Source: Paracoccaceae bacterium
GTDB lineage: Bacteria; Pseudomonadota; Alphaproteobacteria; Rhodobacterales; Rhodobacteraceae
DNA length: 64,000 nt
NCBI GenBank assembly: GCA_013214575.1
Contig: JABSSD010000118.1
Span: 1 to 64,000, forward strand
Direction of reading: 5' to 3'
The position numbers and the translations under genes were made by a program. The notes under the pieces are model-generated. The model had not been told where the DNA came from and did not search any database. It was given only the letters and a program-made list of their open reading frames with translations. The number at the start of each line of letters is the position of its first letter. Position 1 is the stretch's first letter. Shown piece after piece: positions 8,741-16,676 of this stretch.

Positions 8741-9700
8741 ATGCTGACATCGGTAGAACTCTGCGCGGGTGCAGGCGGTCAGGCCCTGGGGCTGGAAAAG
8801 GCCGGATTTGATCACACCGCGCTGGTCGAGATAGACAAGCATTGCTGCGCCACCCTGCGCCACAATCGCCCGGCCTGGAACGTGCTGGAGGAAGATGTGC
8901 GCCTGTTCAAGGAGCGCGCCTCTGATTTTGCCGGCATCGACCTGCTGGCCGGCGGCTTGCCCTGCCCGCCGTTCTCAGTGGCCGGCAAACAGCTGGGCGA
9001 AAAGGACGAGCGTAATCTGTTCGACGATGCGCTGGACATTGTCGATGCCAGCCGCCCCAAAGCAGTGATGATCGAAAACGTGCGCGGCTTTCTCGATGCG
9101 GTGTTCCTGGACTACCGCGAGAAGTTGAAGAAACAACTGGGCAAGCTGGGCTACACCACCGATTGGCGGCTGCTCAATGCCTCGGATTATGGCGTGCCGC
9201 AGCTGCGCCCGCGGGTGGTGATCATTGCCCTGCGCAAAGAATATAACGATCAGTTCTGCTGGCCCGACCCGCTACCTCATAACCCGGCCACCGTTGGTGA
9301 GACGCTGATTGACCTGATGAAGGCACGCGGCTGGCGTGGCGCTGATGAGTGGATGAAACAGGCCAGCGAGATTGCCCCCACCATTGTTGGCGGCTCCAAG
9401 AAACACGGCGGCCCCGATCTGGGCCCGACCCGCTCGCGCAAGGCCTGGGCCTCGCTGGGGGTCGAAGGCCGCACCATCGCTCCCGAGGCGCCGGACCCCT
9501 TCCACAACGACATGCCCCGCCTCACCGTGCGCATGGTGGCGCGCCTTCAGGGCTTCCCGGATGACTGGCACTTCACCGGCGCCAAGACCAATGCCTATAA
9601 ACAGGTCGGCAACGCCTTTCCGCCACCGGTGGCGCAGGCCGTTGCAACCCAGCTGAAAGCCGCCATTGCCAAGCGGAAGTTTCATGCTGTGCGGGCTTGA
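8741..9700 (+). CDS. DNA (cytosine-5-)-methyltransferase of a type II restriction-modification system
   Basis: A 319-aa enzyme expected to methylate C5 of a cytosine in a short recognition site and protect it from the neighbouring endonuclease. C5-MTase motifs are in order: I (ELCAGAGGQALGLEKAG, SAM binding), IV with catalytic Cys75 in GGLPCPPFSVAGKQ, VI ENV (Glu112), VIII QLRPRVV, the variable target-recognition region (about 195-265), and X (QVGNAFPPPVAQAV). Length and order are complete. GAGG lies 5 nt before ATG. The endonuclease gene follows 90 bp downstream on the same strand. The pair sits between tRNA-Gly copies, suggesting acquisition by insertion. Confidence 0.93.
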   Translation: MLTSVELCAGAGGQALGLEKAGFDHTALVEIDKHCCATLRHNRPAWNVLEEDVRLFKERASDFAGIDLLAGGLPCPPFSVAGKQLGEKDERNLFDDALDIVDASRPKAVMIENVRGFLDAVFLDYREKLKKQLGKLGYTTDWRLLNASDYGVPQLRPRVVIIALRKEYNDQFCWPDPLPHNPATVGETLIDLMKARGWRGADEWMKQASEIAPTIVGGSKKHGGPDLGPTRSRKAWASLGVEGRTIAPEAPDPFHNDMPRLTVRMVARLQGFPDDWHFTGAKTNAYKQVGNAFPPPVAQAVATQLKAAIAKRKFHAVRA

Positions 9701-9714
9701 CCATAATCTGACTA

Positions 9715-9747
9715 GGACAGCGCCCGAGCCTGGCTCGGGCGCTGTCC
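9715..9747. repeat. Perfect 16-bp inverted repeat with 1-nt centre between M and R genes
   Basis: GGACAGCGCCCGAGCC (9715-9730) and its exact complement GGCTCGGGCGCTGTCC (9732-9747) flank a single T. No T-run follows, so it is not a classical terminator. A second short hairpin (CCGGCC 9746-9751, GGCCGG 9756-9761) abuts it. Its place between methyltransferase stop and endonuclease start suggests an attenuator, an RNA-processing hairpin or a protein-binding site that lowers endonuclease expression. Confidence 0.75.
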
Positions 9748-9790
9748 GGCCTACCGGCCGGGCGGTCCACCTACAGCAGATTGCGCATCA

Positions 9791-10693
9791 ATGAAGAAAA
9801 ACATCCCCCCCAGTCTGATCCAGCCGGGCCACCCTGATCACCACCTGCTGTCATCGTTGCAGGTCGAAATCACCGCCCGCGCCGGTGGCGCCTTGACACT
9901 TGCCGACGACTTCGCGGCCATGCTGCGGACCTGCATCGACGATGTGATCATGACCCCCAAAACCGGGCGGCGGTGCTATGAAGAGCTGGAAAAGACCGAA
10001 AAAACCTATATCGGCACCCGAGTCGAGATCGAACTGCGCGCCCTGCTGCGGCTGAAACGCGGGCGGCTGGACACGGTGATCCTGGACCATGACGTCGACA
10101 TCAAGAACACCATGGGCAGCAACTGGATGATCCCTACCGAGGCGGTGGACCAGGTGTGCATGCTGGTCGCCGCCGACGAGGTCCGTGCCCGCTGTTATCT
10201 GGGACTGGTGGTCGCCAAACGGGACTATCTGACCGCCGGCCAGAACAAAGACGCCAAACGCTCGCTCTCAGCGGAGGGGTTCCAGCACATCCTGTGGCTG
10301 CTCTGCGATCACCCCTACCCGGCCAACTTCTGGCGCACCGTGGCCGAAGAGGTGGTCGAGCAGATCTTTGCCAGTGACACCGGCAATGCCCGCATCGCTA
10401 ACCTGTTCCGCGCCATTCAGGATCGCCCCATTTCGCGCCAGGTGGTCGAGGCGGTGGCGATGCAAAAGGATTTCATGCGCCGGGTGCGGTCCGACAAGGG
10501 ACGCGGGGCGCGCGACCTGCTGGAGCGGGACGGCATCCTGCTGTTGCAAGGCCAGTTGCACGGCCAGTTGATCAAAGCGCTGGACCTACCCCATTGCTCG
10601 CCCTCCGAGTTCATCTCATGCCGCCCGGAAACCGCGTTGCAACACCGTATGGCGGCGCAGGCCGGTTTCAATCTGCCGCAGATTGCCAGTTGA
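9791..10693 (+). CDS. NaeI-like type II restriction endonuclease
   Basis: A 300-aa protein resembling NaeI, a type IIE endonuclease that needs two copies of its site. The catalytic core fits: Asp94 (LDTVI), then Asp103-Ile-Lys105 in DVDIKNTMG; the 9-residue Asp-Asp and 2-residue Asp-Lys spacings equal those I recall for NaeI (D86, D95, K97). An upstream Glu (79 or 81) would complete the site. The N-terminal two-thirds would hold the nuclease domain and the rest the effector/DNA-binding domain. It lies 90 bp after a C5-methyltransferase. NaeI itself cuts GCCGGC; whether this enzyme does cannot be told. Confidence 0.82.
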   Translation: MKKNIPPSLIQPGHPDHHLLSSLQVEITARAGGALTLADDFAAMLRTCIDDVIMTPKTGRRCYEELEKTEKTYIGTRVEIELRALLRLKRGRLDTVILDHDVDIKNTMGSNWMIPTEAVDQVCMLVAADEVRARCYLGLVVAKRDYLTAGQNKDAKRSLSAEGFQHILWLLCDHPYPANFWRTVAEEVVEQIFASDTGNARIANLFRAIQDRPISRQVVEAVAMQKDFMRRVRSDKGRGARDLLERDGILLLQGQLHGQLIKALDLPHCSPSEFISCRPETALQHRMAAQAGFNLPQIAS

Positions 10694-10735
10694 CCGCGAA
10701 AACCCCTTCCGTGACATTTTTTTCCATTTTACCTC

Positions 10736-10764
10736 TTGCGGCGCGGGCCGGGAAATTCTATTCA
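10736..10764 (+). promoter_or_regulatory. Promoter of tRNA-Gly copy 2
   Basis: A -35 TTGCGG (10736-10741), a 17-nt spacer and a -10 TATTCA (10759-10764), ending 18 nt before the tRNA, as in the other copies. Confidence 0.68.
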
Positions 10765-10782
10765 GCGCCTCACCAACAGGAC

Positions 10783-10857
10783 GCGGGCGTAGCTCAGGGG
10801 TAGAGCATAACCTTGCCAAGGTTAGGGTCGAGAGTTCGAATCTCTTCGCCCGCTCCA
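10783..10857 (+). tRNA. tRNA-Gly (anticodon GCC), copy 2
   Basis: The 75-nt sequence is identical to the copy at 8521, with loop TTGCCAA and an encoded CCA end. It lies 89 bp after the endonuclease gene and is followed by its own terminator. Confidence 0.97.
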
Positions 10858-10888
10858 GTTGGACCACCGCTTACACGGTGGAGATCGA

Positions 10889-10914
10889 AAGGCCGCCTTC
10901 GGGCGGCCTTTTCG
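10889..10914 (+). terminator. Terminator of tRNA-Gly copy 2
   Basis: GGCCGCC-TTCG-GGCGGCC is followed by TTTT: a stable tetraloop hairpin with a U-run, about 35 nt after the tRNA end. Confidence 0.85.
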
Positions 10915-11019
10915 CATTTCAGCCCCCCAAATCAGCCGTCAATCAGTCTGGCGATCAACCGCCAATCAGCCCGGCAAAACGGCGCCGCAAGAAATCTCAT
11001 CCCACAGCCGTTTTCCCTC

Positions 11020-11048
11020 TTGTGGCAGCGGCCACGACCCCCTATTCA
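11020..11048 (+). promoter_or_regulatory. Promoter of tRNA-Gly copy 3
   Basis: A -35 TTGTGG (11020-11025), a 17-nt spacer and a -10 TATTCA (11043-11048), in the same position relative to the tRNA as in copies 1 and 2. Confidence 0.67.
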
Positions 11049-11066
11049 CCGGCTTACCAACGGAAT

Positions 11067-11141
11067 GCGGGCGTAGCTCAGGGGTAGAGCATAACCTTGC
11101 CAAGGTTAGGGTCGAGAGTTCGAATCTCTTCGCCCGCTCCA
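11067..11141 (+). tRNA. tRNA-Gly (anticodon GCC), copy 3
   Basis: Third identical 75-nt copy. Copies 2 and 3, with their downstream flanks through the terminator (10783-10914 and 11067-11198), are nearly identical, indicating a tandem duplication of a whole transcription unit. Confidence 0.97.
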
Positions 11142-11172
11142 GTTGGACCACCGCTTACGCGGTGGAGATCGA

Positions 11173-11198
11173 AAGGCCGCCTTCGGGCGGTCTTTTCG
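11173..11198 (+). terminator. Terminator of tRNA-Gly copy 3
   Basis: GGCCGCC-TTCG-GGCGGTC plus TTTT: the same hairpin as behind copy 2, with one stem change to a G-T pair. Confidence 0.8.
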
Positions 11199-11312
11199 CG
11201 TTTTCGCCGCCATAATTCATCCGCCCGGAACTTTTGATCAAATTCCTTTGACGCCGCCCCAAAAACCGGTCAATCCTGCCGTAAGCACCCACGCCACAAC
11301 AGGAGTTTCGGC

Positions 11313-12665
11313 ATGTCCCCCGTCATTTACCCCACCACCAATTTCACTGCCATCGAACAACTGTGCCTGACCCGCGGCGAAGGTATTTATGTCTATGACG
11401 CCGACGGCAACAAATACATCGAAGGACTGGCCAGCCTGTGGTGTACCTCGCTGGGCTACAGCAACACCGAGGTGATTGAGGCCATCACCGAGCAGCTCAA
11501 TACATTGCCCTTCAGTCACACTTTTGGCGGCAAGACCCACCCAACCATCATGGCACTGGCCGACAAGCTGCGCACCATGGTGCCGGTCGAGGACGCCTAT
11601 TTCTTCTTTGGCAACTCGGGCTCTGACGCCAACGACAGCCACTACAAGATGCTGCGCTATTACTTCAACGCCATCGGCAAGCCGGAGAAACGCAAGATCA
11701 TCACCCGCGAGCGTGGCTATCACGGTGTCACCGTTGCGGCCGGCTCGCTGACCACCCTGCCCGCCAATCTGGCGCATTTTGATGCCCCGGTTGAGGCCTT
11801 GGGGGTGCTGCGTACTGACTCGCCTCATTACTACAGCAACCGCAAGGGCAACGAGACCGAGGCGCAGTTTGTCGACCGCATCATCCAGTCTCTGGAGGAT
11901 CAGATCCTTGCGGAAGACCCCGATACCATCGCCGCGATGATCGTTGAGCCGATCACCGGTGCCTCAGGGGTGATCGTGCCGCCAGAGGGCTATTATGAGA
12001 AGCTGCAGGCGGTGCTGCGCAAATACGATATTCTGATCTGGGCGGATGAGGTGATCACTGGCTTTGGCCGCACCGGCAACGATTTTGGCTGCACCACCAT
12101 GGGCATCAAGCCCGACCTGATGACCTTCGCCAAGCAGCTCAGCTCGGCCTATTACCCGATTTCTGCGGCAGTCATTCCCGGCTGGATGTACGAGGCGATG
12201 ATCGAGCAGACCAATCAGGTTGGCGTCTTTGGCCACGGCTTTACCTACTCGGGTCACCCGGTCGCCTGTGCCGCCGCCCTAAAAACGCTAGAGATCTACG
12301 AGCGTGACAACCTGTTTGCCCATGCGGCCGAGGTGGGCGAGTATCTGCAGGCCCAGCTGCGCCAAACCTTCACCGATCACCCGCTGGTGGGTGAGGTGCG
12401 CGGCAAGGGGCTGATCGCAGCGCTGGAGCTGGTGTCGAACAAAACCACCGGTGCCAGCTTTGACAAGGGTATCGCCGGCGCCACCGCGCAGAGGCTCTGT
12501 CAGGACAACGGGCTATTGCTGCGCGCTGTCGCAGGCAATGCCGTGGCGCTGTGCCCGCCGCTGATCATCACCCGCGACGAGATCGACGCGCTGATGGGCA
12601 AGCTGAAAGCGGCGATTGATGGCACCTATGCCGAGCTGCAGGACAAAGGCCTGATTGCGGGCTAG
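11313..12665 (+). CDS. Class III PLP-dependent aminotransferase (omega-transaminase type)
   Basis: A 450-aa fold-type I aminotransferase expected to move an amino group from an omega-amino acid or amine to pyruvate or a similar acceptor. Visible are the N-terminal GIYVYDADGNKYIEGLASLW, the cofactor-binding GNSGSDAND, YHGVTV, the Asp-containing IWADEVITGFGRTG, and the Schiff-base Lys274 in TFAKQLSSAYYPISA. GEVRGKGLIAALELV near the end is family-typical. CAGGAG precedes the ATG. It is transcribed alone and ends in a hairpin shared with a convergent gene. The substrate is not predictable; roseobacters carry several paralogues used for taurine, beta-alanine, polyamines and similar compounds. Confidence 0.9.
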   Translation: MSPVIYPTTNFTAIEQLCLTRGEGIYVYDADGNKYIEGLASLWCTSLGYSNTEVIEAITEQLNTLPFSHTFGGKTHPTIMALADKLRTMVPVEDAYFFFGNSGSDANDSHYKMLRYYFNAIGKPEKRKIITRERGYHGVTVAAGSLTTLPANLAHFDAPVEALGVLRTDSPHYYSNRKGNETEAQFVDRIIQSLEDQILAEDPDTIAAMIVEPITGASGVIVPPEGYYEKLQAVLRKYDILIWADEVITGFGRTGNDFGCTTMGIKPDLMTFAKQLSSAYYPISAAVIPGWMYEAMIEQTNQVGVFGHGFTYSGHPVACAAALKTLEIYERDNLFAHAAEVGEYLQAQLRQTFTDHPLVGEVRGKGLIAALELVSNKTTGASFDKGIAGATAQRLCQDNGLLLRAVAGNAVALCPPLIITRDEIDALMGKLKAAIDGTYAELQDKGLIAG

Positions 12666-12690
12666 TCCCAACCTAAATTGAAAAAGGTAT

Positions 12691-12709
12691 GGCCCGGCAT
12701 AGCCGGGCC
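12691..12709. terminator. Hairpin terminator between convergent genes
   Basis: GGCCCGGC-ATA-GCCGGGCC is an 8-bp perfect stem. On the minus strand it is followed by a T-run (complement of GAAAAAGG), so it best serves the minus-strand Lrp-domain gene; it may also stop read-through from the aminotransferase. Confidence 0.65.
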
Positions 12710-12724
12710 GCGCCTGACTTTCCG

Positions 12725-12964
12725 TTAAAATACCTTGTAAGTCATCGTGGTCAGCGACCGTTCGATGCCCTCGACCACCAGCAGGTTGTCGTTGACATAT
12801 TTGCCGACATCCTCATCGCTGGGGACATAGAGCTTCATCAGCAGGTCAAAGTCGCCACTGGTAGAGTACATTTCAGAGTGGATCTCGCGCCGGGCGATCT
12901 CTTCGGCCACCTTATAGGTGGTGCCGGGCTTGCAGCGGATCTGGATAAACAGGCAGGTGGACAT
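12725..12964 (-). CDS. Stand-alone Lrp/AsnC ligand-binding (RAM) domain protein
   Basis: A 79-aa protein with the beta-alpha-beta-beta-alpha-beta layout of the Lrp/AsnC effector domain (FIQIRCKPGTTYKVAEEIA..., then SGDFDLLMKLYVPSDEDVGKYV) and no helix-turn-helix. Such single-domain proteins oligomerise and bind small ligands, often amino acids, and may modulate full-length Lrp proteins. ATG 12964 is chosen because GAGG lies about 7 nt upstream and the fold begins there. It converges on the aminotransferase and is divergent from hisB. Confidence 0.82.
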   Translation of the reverse strand: MSTCLFIQIRCKPGTTYKVAEEIARREIHSEMYSTSGDFDLLMKLYVPSDEDVGKYVNDNLLVVEGIERSLTTMTYKVF

Positions 12965-13135
12965 ATCGGGCCTCGGGAGTGTCAGGTTCTGTTGGCTCCA
13001 AGCTGACACGCCGCCCCGCCCGGCGCAATCCCCCGCCCCTTTTGGCAACACCTGCGCAGCAATCCCAGTCTCGCCCTTGAGCCACCCTGCCCCTTGCCCC
13101 TATAAGCGCCCCGGATGTAATAAGGATTTGCCGCC

Positions 13136-13723
13136 ATGCGCACAGCCAAGATCAGCCGCTCCACTGCCGAGACCTCGATTTCTGTCGAGATCAATCTGGA
13201 TGGGACTGGGCTGTATGACAACCAGACCGGGGTTGGCTTTTTCGACCACATGCTTGACCAGCTGTCGCGGCACTCGCTGATCGACATGACCATCCGCGCC
13301 AAGGGCGACTATCACATCGACGACCACCACACGGTCGAGGATACCGGCATTGCCTTAGGTCAGGCGCTGGCCGCGGCGCTTGGCGACAAAAAGGGCATCC
13401 GTCGTTATGGCGAATGCCACCTGGCAATGGACGAGGCGCAGGTGCGCTGCGCATTGGACCTGTCGGCGCGGCCGTTTCTGGTGTGGAACCTGGAGATCCC
13501 CACCCAGAAGATCGGAAGCTTTGATACCGAACTGGTGCGCGAGTTCTTTACCGCCTTTGCCACCCACGGCGGCATTACCCTGCATATCGACAAGATCCAC
13601 GGCTTCAACAGCCACCACATCGTCGAGGCCGCGTTCAAATCTGTCGCCCGCGCCCTGCGCGTGGCGGTGGAAACCGACCCGCGCAAGGCAGATGCGATTC
13701 CATCAACCAAGGGGACGCTTTAG
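13136..13723 (+). CDS. hisB: Imidazoleglycerol-phosphate dehydratase
   Basis: A 195-aa enzyme of histidine synthesis that converts imidazole glycerol phosphate to imidazole acetol phosphate. The metal-binding signatures are present: [14 protein letters not shown] near residue 65 and [14 protein letters not shown] near residue 165. It is monofunctional, without the phosphatase domain seen in enterobacterial HisB. It starts a broken his cluster; hisH follows after a two-gene insertion of unrelated genes. Confidence 0.96.
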   Translation: MRTAKISRSTAETSISVEINLDGTGLYDNQTGVGFFDHMLDQLSRHSLIDMTIRAKGDYHIDDHHTVEDTGIALGQALAAALGDKKGIRRYGECHLAMDEAQVRCALDLSARPFLVWNLEIPTQKIGSFDTELVREFFTAFATHGGITLHIDKIHGFNSHHIVEAAFKSVARALRVAVETDPRKADAIPSTKGTL

Positions 13724-13743
13724 GCGCCCCCTCTGCAATACAC

Positions 13744-14361
13744 TCAGGCTGCCAGCGCCGCCGACCGCCGTAGCGGCCGCCTGAGATACCACTCTGCGAC
13801 CAGCAGATTGGGCAGCCAGCACAGCCATGCGACCGCCGTATACCCAGCTTCGCCCCCCAGCGTCATAAACAGCAGTGGCATATACAGCCGCAAGGTGACC
13901 GCCGCAAAGGTCAGCGCTGCGGACCGGATCATCCAGCGTTGATGCTCGGCTATGCGGCCCTGCTGCGCCAGCCAGATGCCATAGCCGGTGCTGCCCAGCC
14001 ATAGCACCGCCAGCGCCCCAAAGCCCCAGGCCGCCACCGGCCCCGCCGTGGTGCCAGCGGCCATCAGCAGCCCGCCAACCCCGGCCAGCAAAATGCTCAC
14101 CCCAAAGGCCCGCCCGATCCAGCGGTGCACCTTCGGTCGGCGCGCCCTTAGCCACGTCCAGAACTGAAACGGCATCAGCATCAGCGCCACCGGCGCCAGG
14201 GTGATATGGGCAAAGAACGCCAGCCGCCGCTCAATCGCATGGTAGGCGACAAACTCCATCGACACCTCGACCCCCAGCACCAGGAACCGCCACGAGGCCA
14301 GCGCCACCGCGAAACACAAAACCCAAACCAGTAACACCCGAAACCGCGACACATAGACCAT
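13744..14361 (-). CDS. DUF2306-type integral membrane protein
   Basis: A 205-aa protein with about six hydrophobic helices. The block MEFVAYHAIERRLAFFAHITLAPVAL followed by HRWIGRAFG and, later, AEHQRWMIRSAALTF fits DUF2306-like membrane proteins, whose function is unknown. The ATG at 14361 has AAGGGA 6 nt upstream. It is transcribed divergently from a TetR regulator, with two operator-like palindromes between them, so it is the likely regulated target. Both genes interrupt the hisB-hisH order. Confidence 0.75.
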   Translation of the reverse strand: MVYVSRFRVLLVWVLCFAVALASWRFLVLGVEVSMEFVAYHAIERRLAFFAHITLAPVALMLMPFQFWTWLRARRPKVHRWIGRAFGVSILLAGVGGLLMAAGTTAGPVAAWGFGALAVLWLGSTGYGIWLAQQGRIAEHQRWMIRSAALTFAAVTLRLYMPLLFMTLGGEAGYTAVAWLCWLPNLLVAEWYLRRPLRRSAALAA

Positions 14362-14386
14362 GATCAATCCCTTAAAACCCGCTGAA

Positions 14387-14426
14387 CTTGACAGTGTAAA
14401 GATCAGATCAACTTGACACTGTCAAG
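14387..14426. promoter_or_regulatory. Paired TetR-type operators
   Basis: Two 15-bp sites with the same arms lie 25 bp apart centre to centre: CTTGACAGTGTAAAG (14387-14401, one mismatch in the palindrome) and CTTGACACTGTCAAG (14412-14426, perfect 7-bp arms). They fill the gap between the divergent DUF2306 and tetR genes, the usual place for autoregulation. Confidence 0.72.
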
Positions 14427-14447
14427 CCAGCTGCTAAATTCCACAGA

Positions 14448-15062
14448 ATGACCGACAATCCCAACCAAAAGCCGCATCACCACGGAGATCTGCGCAGCGC
14501 GCTGATCCAGGCAGGCATTGCCCTGCTGAGCGAAGGCGGCAAGGACGCGCTGACCCTGCGAAAATGCGCCGCCCGCGCGGGGGTCTCCCATGCCGCCCCG
14601 GCGCATCACTTTGACGGGCTCGACGGGCTGCGGGGCGCCATTGCCCAGGAGGGGTTCCGCCTGTTCCGCCTCTCGATGCTGGCGGCCTGTGACGACAGCA
14701 ACCCCAGTGATCTGGACCGGCTCAAAGGCATCTGCAGCGGCTATCTGAACTTCGCCATCAAAAACCCGGCGCTGTTTGAGCTGATCTTCAGCTCGGCGCC
14801 GATGGCCGGACTGAACAGGGATCTGAAACAGGGCACTGCCTTTGCCTACGAGGTGCTGCGCGACGCCTGCGCCCCCTTTGCGGCGCCGGGCCAGGACCCG
14901 CAGGTGGTGGAAACTCAGGTCTGGTCGCTGATCCACGGCTATACCCATTTGTATATGGCCAGCCGGTTTGGCCCCGTTGACCCCCTACAGCAGGCGCGCG
15001 GGCCGTTTGATGCGGTGATGGCGCTGCTGGATAAGCTAGTGGCACCCCCACCCAAGGCTTGA
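14448..15062 (+). CDS. TetR/AcrR family transcriptional regulator
   Basis: A 204-aa repressor-type protein. The N-terminal HTH spans residues about 13-60 (DLRSALIQAGIALLSEGGKD..., LRKCAARAGVSHAAPAHHF); the C-terminal part (YLNFAIKNPALFELIFSS..., VWSLIHGYTHLYM) resembles the WHG-type TetR ligand domain. It lies divergent to the DUF2306 membrane gene, with two palindromes between, suggesting that it represses both. The hisH gene follows 55 bp downstream on the same strand, so some his expression may pass through this promoter. Confidence 0.88.
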   Translation: MTDNPNQKPHHHGDLRSALIQAGIALLSEGGKDALTLRKCAARAGVSHAAPAHHFDGLDGLRGAIAQEGFRLFRLSMLAACDDSNPSDLDRLKGICSGYLNFAIKNPALFELIFSSAPMAGLNRDLKQGTAFAYEVLRDACAPFAAPGQDPQVVETQVWSLIHGYTHLYMASRFGPVDPLQQARGPFDAVMALLDKLVAPPPKA

Positions 15063-15117
15063 CCTTTTGCCCCATTCAAGACAGGTGATGGACACCCAAA
15101 CACAGAGGCACGAGCCC

Positions 15118-15756
15118 ATGCTGACCGCCATCATCGACTATGAATCCGGGAACCTGCACTCGGCCGCCAAGGCGTTTCAGCGCATGGCGCATGAGATGGA
15201 TGCGGGCGAGGTGGTGGTGACCTCGGACGCCGATGTGGTGGCCCGTGCCGACCGGCTGGTGCTGCCCGGCGACGGTGCTTTTCCCGCCTGTGCAACAGAG
15301 TTGCGCGGCCACAAAGGACTCTATGATGCCATGGTCGAGGCGGTCGAGCAAAAAGGCCGCCCCTTTTTGGGCATTTGTGTGGGCATGCAGTTGATGGCAA
15401 CCACCGGGCATGAATACGAAAAGACCGCCGGCATTGGCTGGATCGCTGGCGACGTGGTCAAGATCACCCCCTCTGACGGTGCCCTGAAGGTGCCGCACAT
15501 GGGCTGGAACAATCTGGTCATCGACAGTGATCACGCGATCTTTGACGGCATCACCTCCGGCGACCACACCTATTTTGTGCACTCCTACCAGTTTCAGGTC
15601 CGCGACCCCGCCGAACGTCTGGCCCATGTGGACTACGGCGGCGAGGTCACCGCAGTGATCGGCCGCGACACCATGATCGGCATGCAGTTCCACCCGGAGA
15701 AAAGCCAGGACGTCGGGCTGCGGATGATCGGCAATTTCCTGACCTGGGCGCCGTAA
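15118..15756 (+). CDS. hisH: Imidazole glycerol phosphate synthase, glutaminase subunit
   Basis: A 212-aa class I glutamine amidotransferase that supplies ammonia to HisF. The nucleophile Cys87 lies in FLGICVGMQ, with the family MGWNNL and the terminal HPEKSQ holding the His/Glu of the triad. ATG 15118 begins directly with the conserved ITAIIDYESGNLHS-like start (MLTAIIDYESGN); GAGG lies upstream. The frame is open 17 codons further upstream but without family sequence. Its partner hisF lies 3.4 kb downstream. Confidence 0.95.
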   Translation: MLTAIIDYESGNLHSAAKAFQRMAHEMDAGEVVVTSDADVVARADRLVLPGDGAFPACATELRGHKGLYDAMVEAVEQKGRPFLGICVGMQLMATTGHEYEKTAGIGWIAGDVVKITPSDGALKVPHMGWNNLVIDSDHAIFDGITSGDHTYFVHSYQFQVRDPAERLAHVDYGGEVTAVIGRDTMIGMQFHPEKSQDVGLRMIGNFLTWAP

Positions 15757-15780
15757 TCACGGCGGCAACACCCTTGTGTT

Positions 15781-16473
15781 TCATTGCAACAGCCCTGTGA
15801 ACTGTTGCACTTCGAGAATGTCCATCCTGAAAATTCGGATAACGGCAAAGGTCAGGCCCGCACCGATCACAAAATAGACCGGCACCCGCCCCAGCGCATA
15901 GCCGCGCAGAAAAAGCCCCACGATGCCGATAAAACTAACCACAACGAAGAGCAGAGCCGCGATTAGAAGACCGCCGTTTGCAAAAATCCGTGCCTTCTCC
16001 GTTTCAATTCCTCCCGCAGCGGCTGCCAGGAACAAGTAAAGTATAGCGATCATGCCAAGGCCGAAACCTAGAAGCGAGCAAATCAACTTCGCCCGGTTTG
16101 AGGCCTGGCGTGCAGGCTGCGCGACTTTGGCCGAACGCTGAGGCGCTACTGCCTCAGCCGGCCCAGCCCACCACTTAGAGATTTCTCGAAACATCATGAA
16201 AAGACCAAACAAAAGGATCACCGTACCGGCGAAACCAAGCCCCGCCGCTGCGGTGACCCCGGCATCGTCCCGGATCGCGTCGTAATTTTCATTGGCGAAT
16301 TTCACCACATCCTTGCCAACCTTCATGATTATCGCACCCACGACCAATTGAATTACGCTCAATTTCCGCGCTCCGGTTCGCCCCGTCGGTGACCGACCCT
16401 GTGCCATGGGCTGTTGCTGCGGTGCGTTGGCAGTTATGCGCTGCAAACGATCCTGAAAATCAGTTTTGGCCAT
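15781..16473 (-). CDS. Hypothetical membrane protein (four predicted helices)
   Basis: A 230-aa protein with a polar N-terminus (MAKTDFQDRLQRITANAPQQQ) and hydrophobic segments near residues 40-55, 75-95, 130-155 and 165-220. ATG 16473 has GGAG about 9 nt upstream; an upstream in-frame start would add 27 residues without support. The pattern of N-terminal 'F..RL.RI....' plus several helices is common in unannotated Rhodobacterales membrane proteins. I cannot assign a family. It faces hisH and is divergent from the WGR gene. Confidence 0.7.
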   Translation of the reverse strand: MAKTDFQDRLQRITANAPQQQPMAQGRSPTGRTGARKLSVIQLVVGAIIMKVGKDVVKFANENYDAIRDDAGVTAAAGLGFAGTVILLFGLFMMFREISKWWAGPAEAVAPQRSAKVAQPARQASNRAKLICSLLGFGLGMIAILYLFLAAAAGGIETEKARIFANGGLLIAALLFVVVSFIGIVGLFLRGYALGRVPVYFVIGAGLTFAVIRIFRMDILEVQQFTGLLQ

Positions 16474-16676
16474 AGCGGCGGGTCTCCAAATTCTTTGATT
16501 AAAATATCGCCCCCTGTGTGCCCCGAAAAAATGGCAACAATCAGCCGGAAACATGAATTATTCATTCTCCGCATCCCGCCGCGACGCCACCGCCGCTACC
16601 CCATCGTCAGCAAGCGATGGACAGGCCCGCCGGTTAAGGGCATACGGGCCGGACGCTTTCAAATCAGGTCCCGCCC

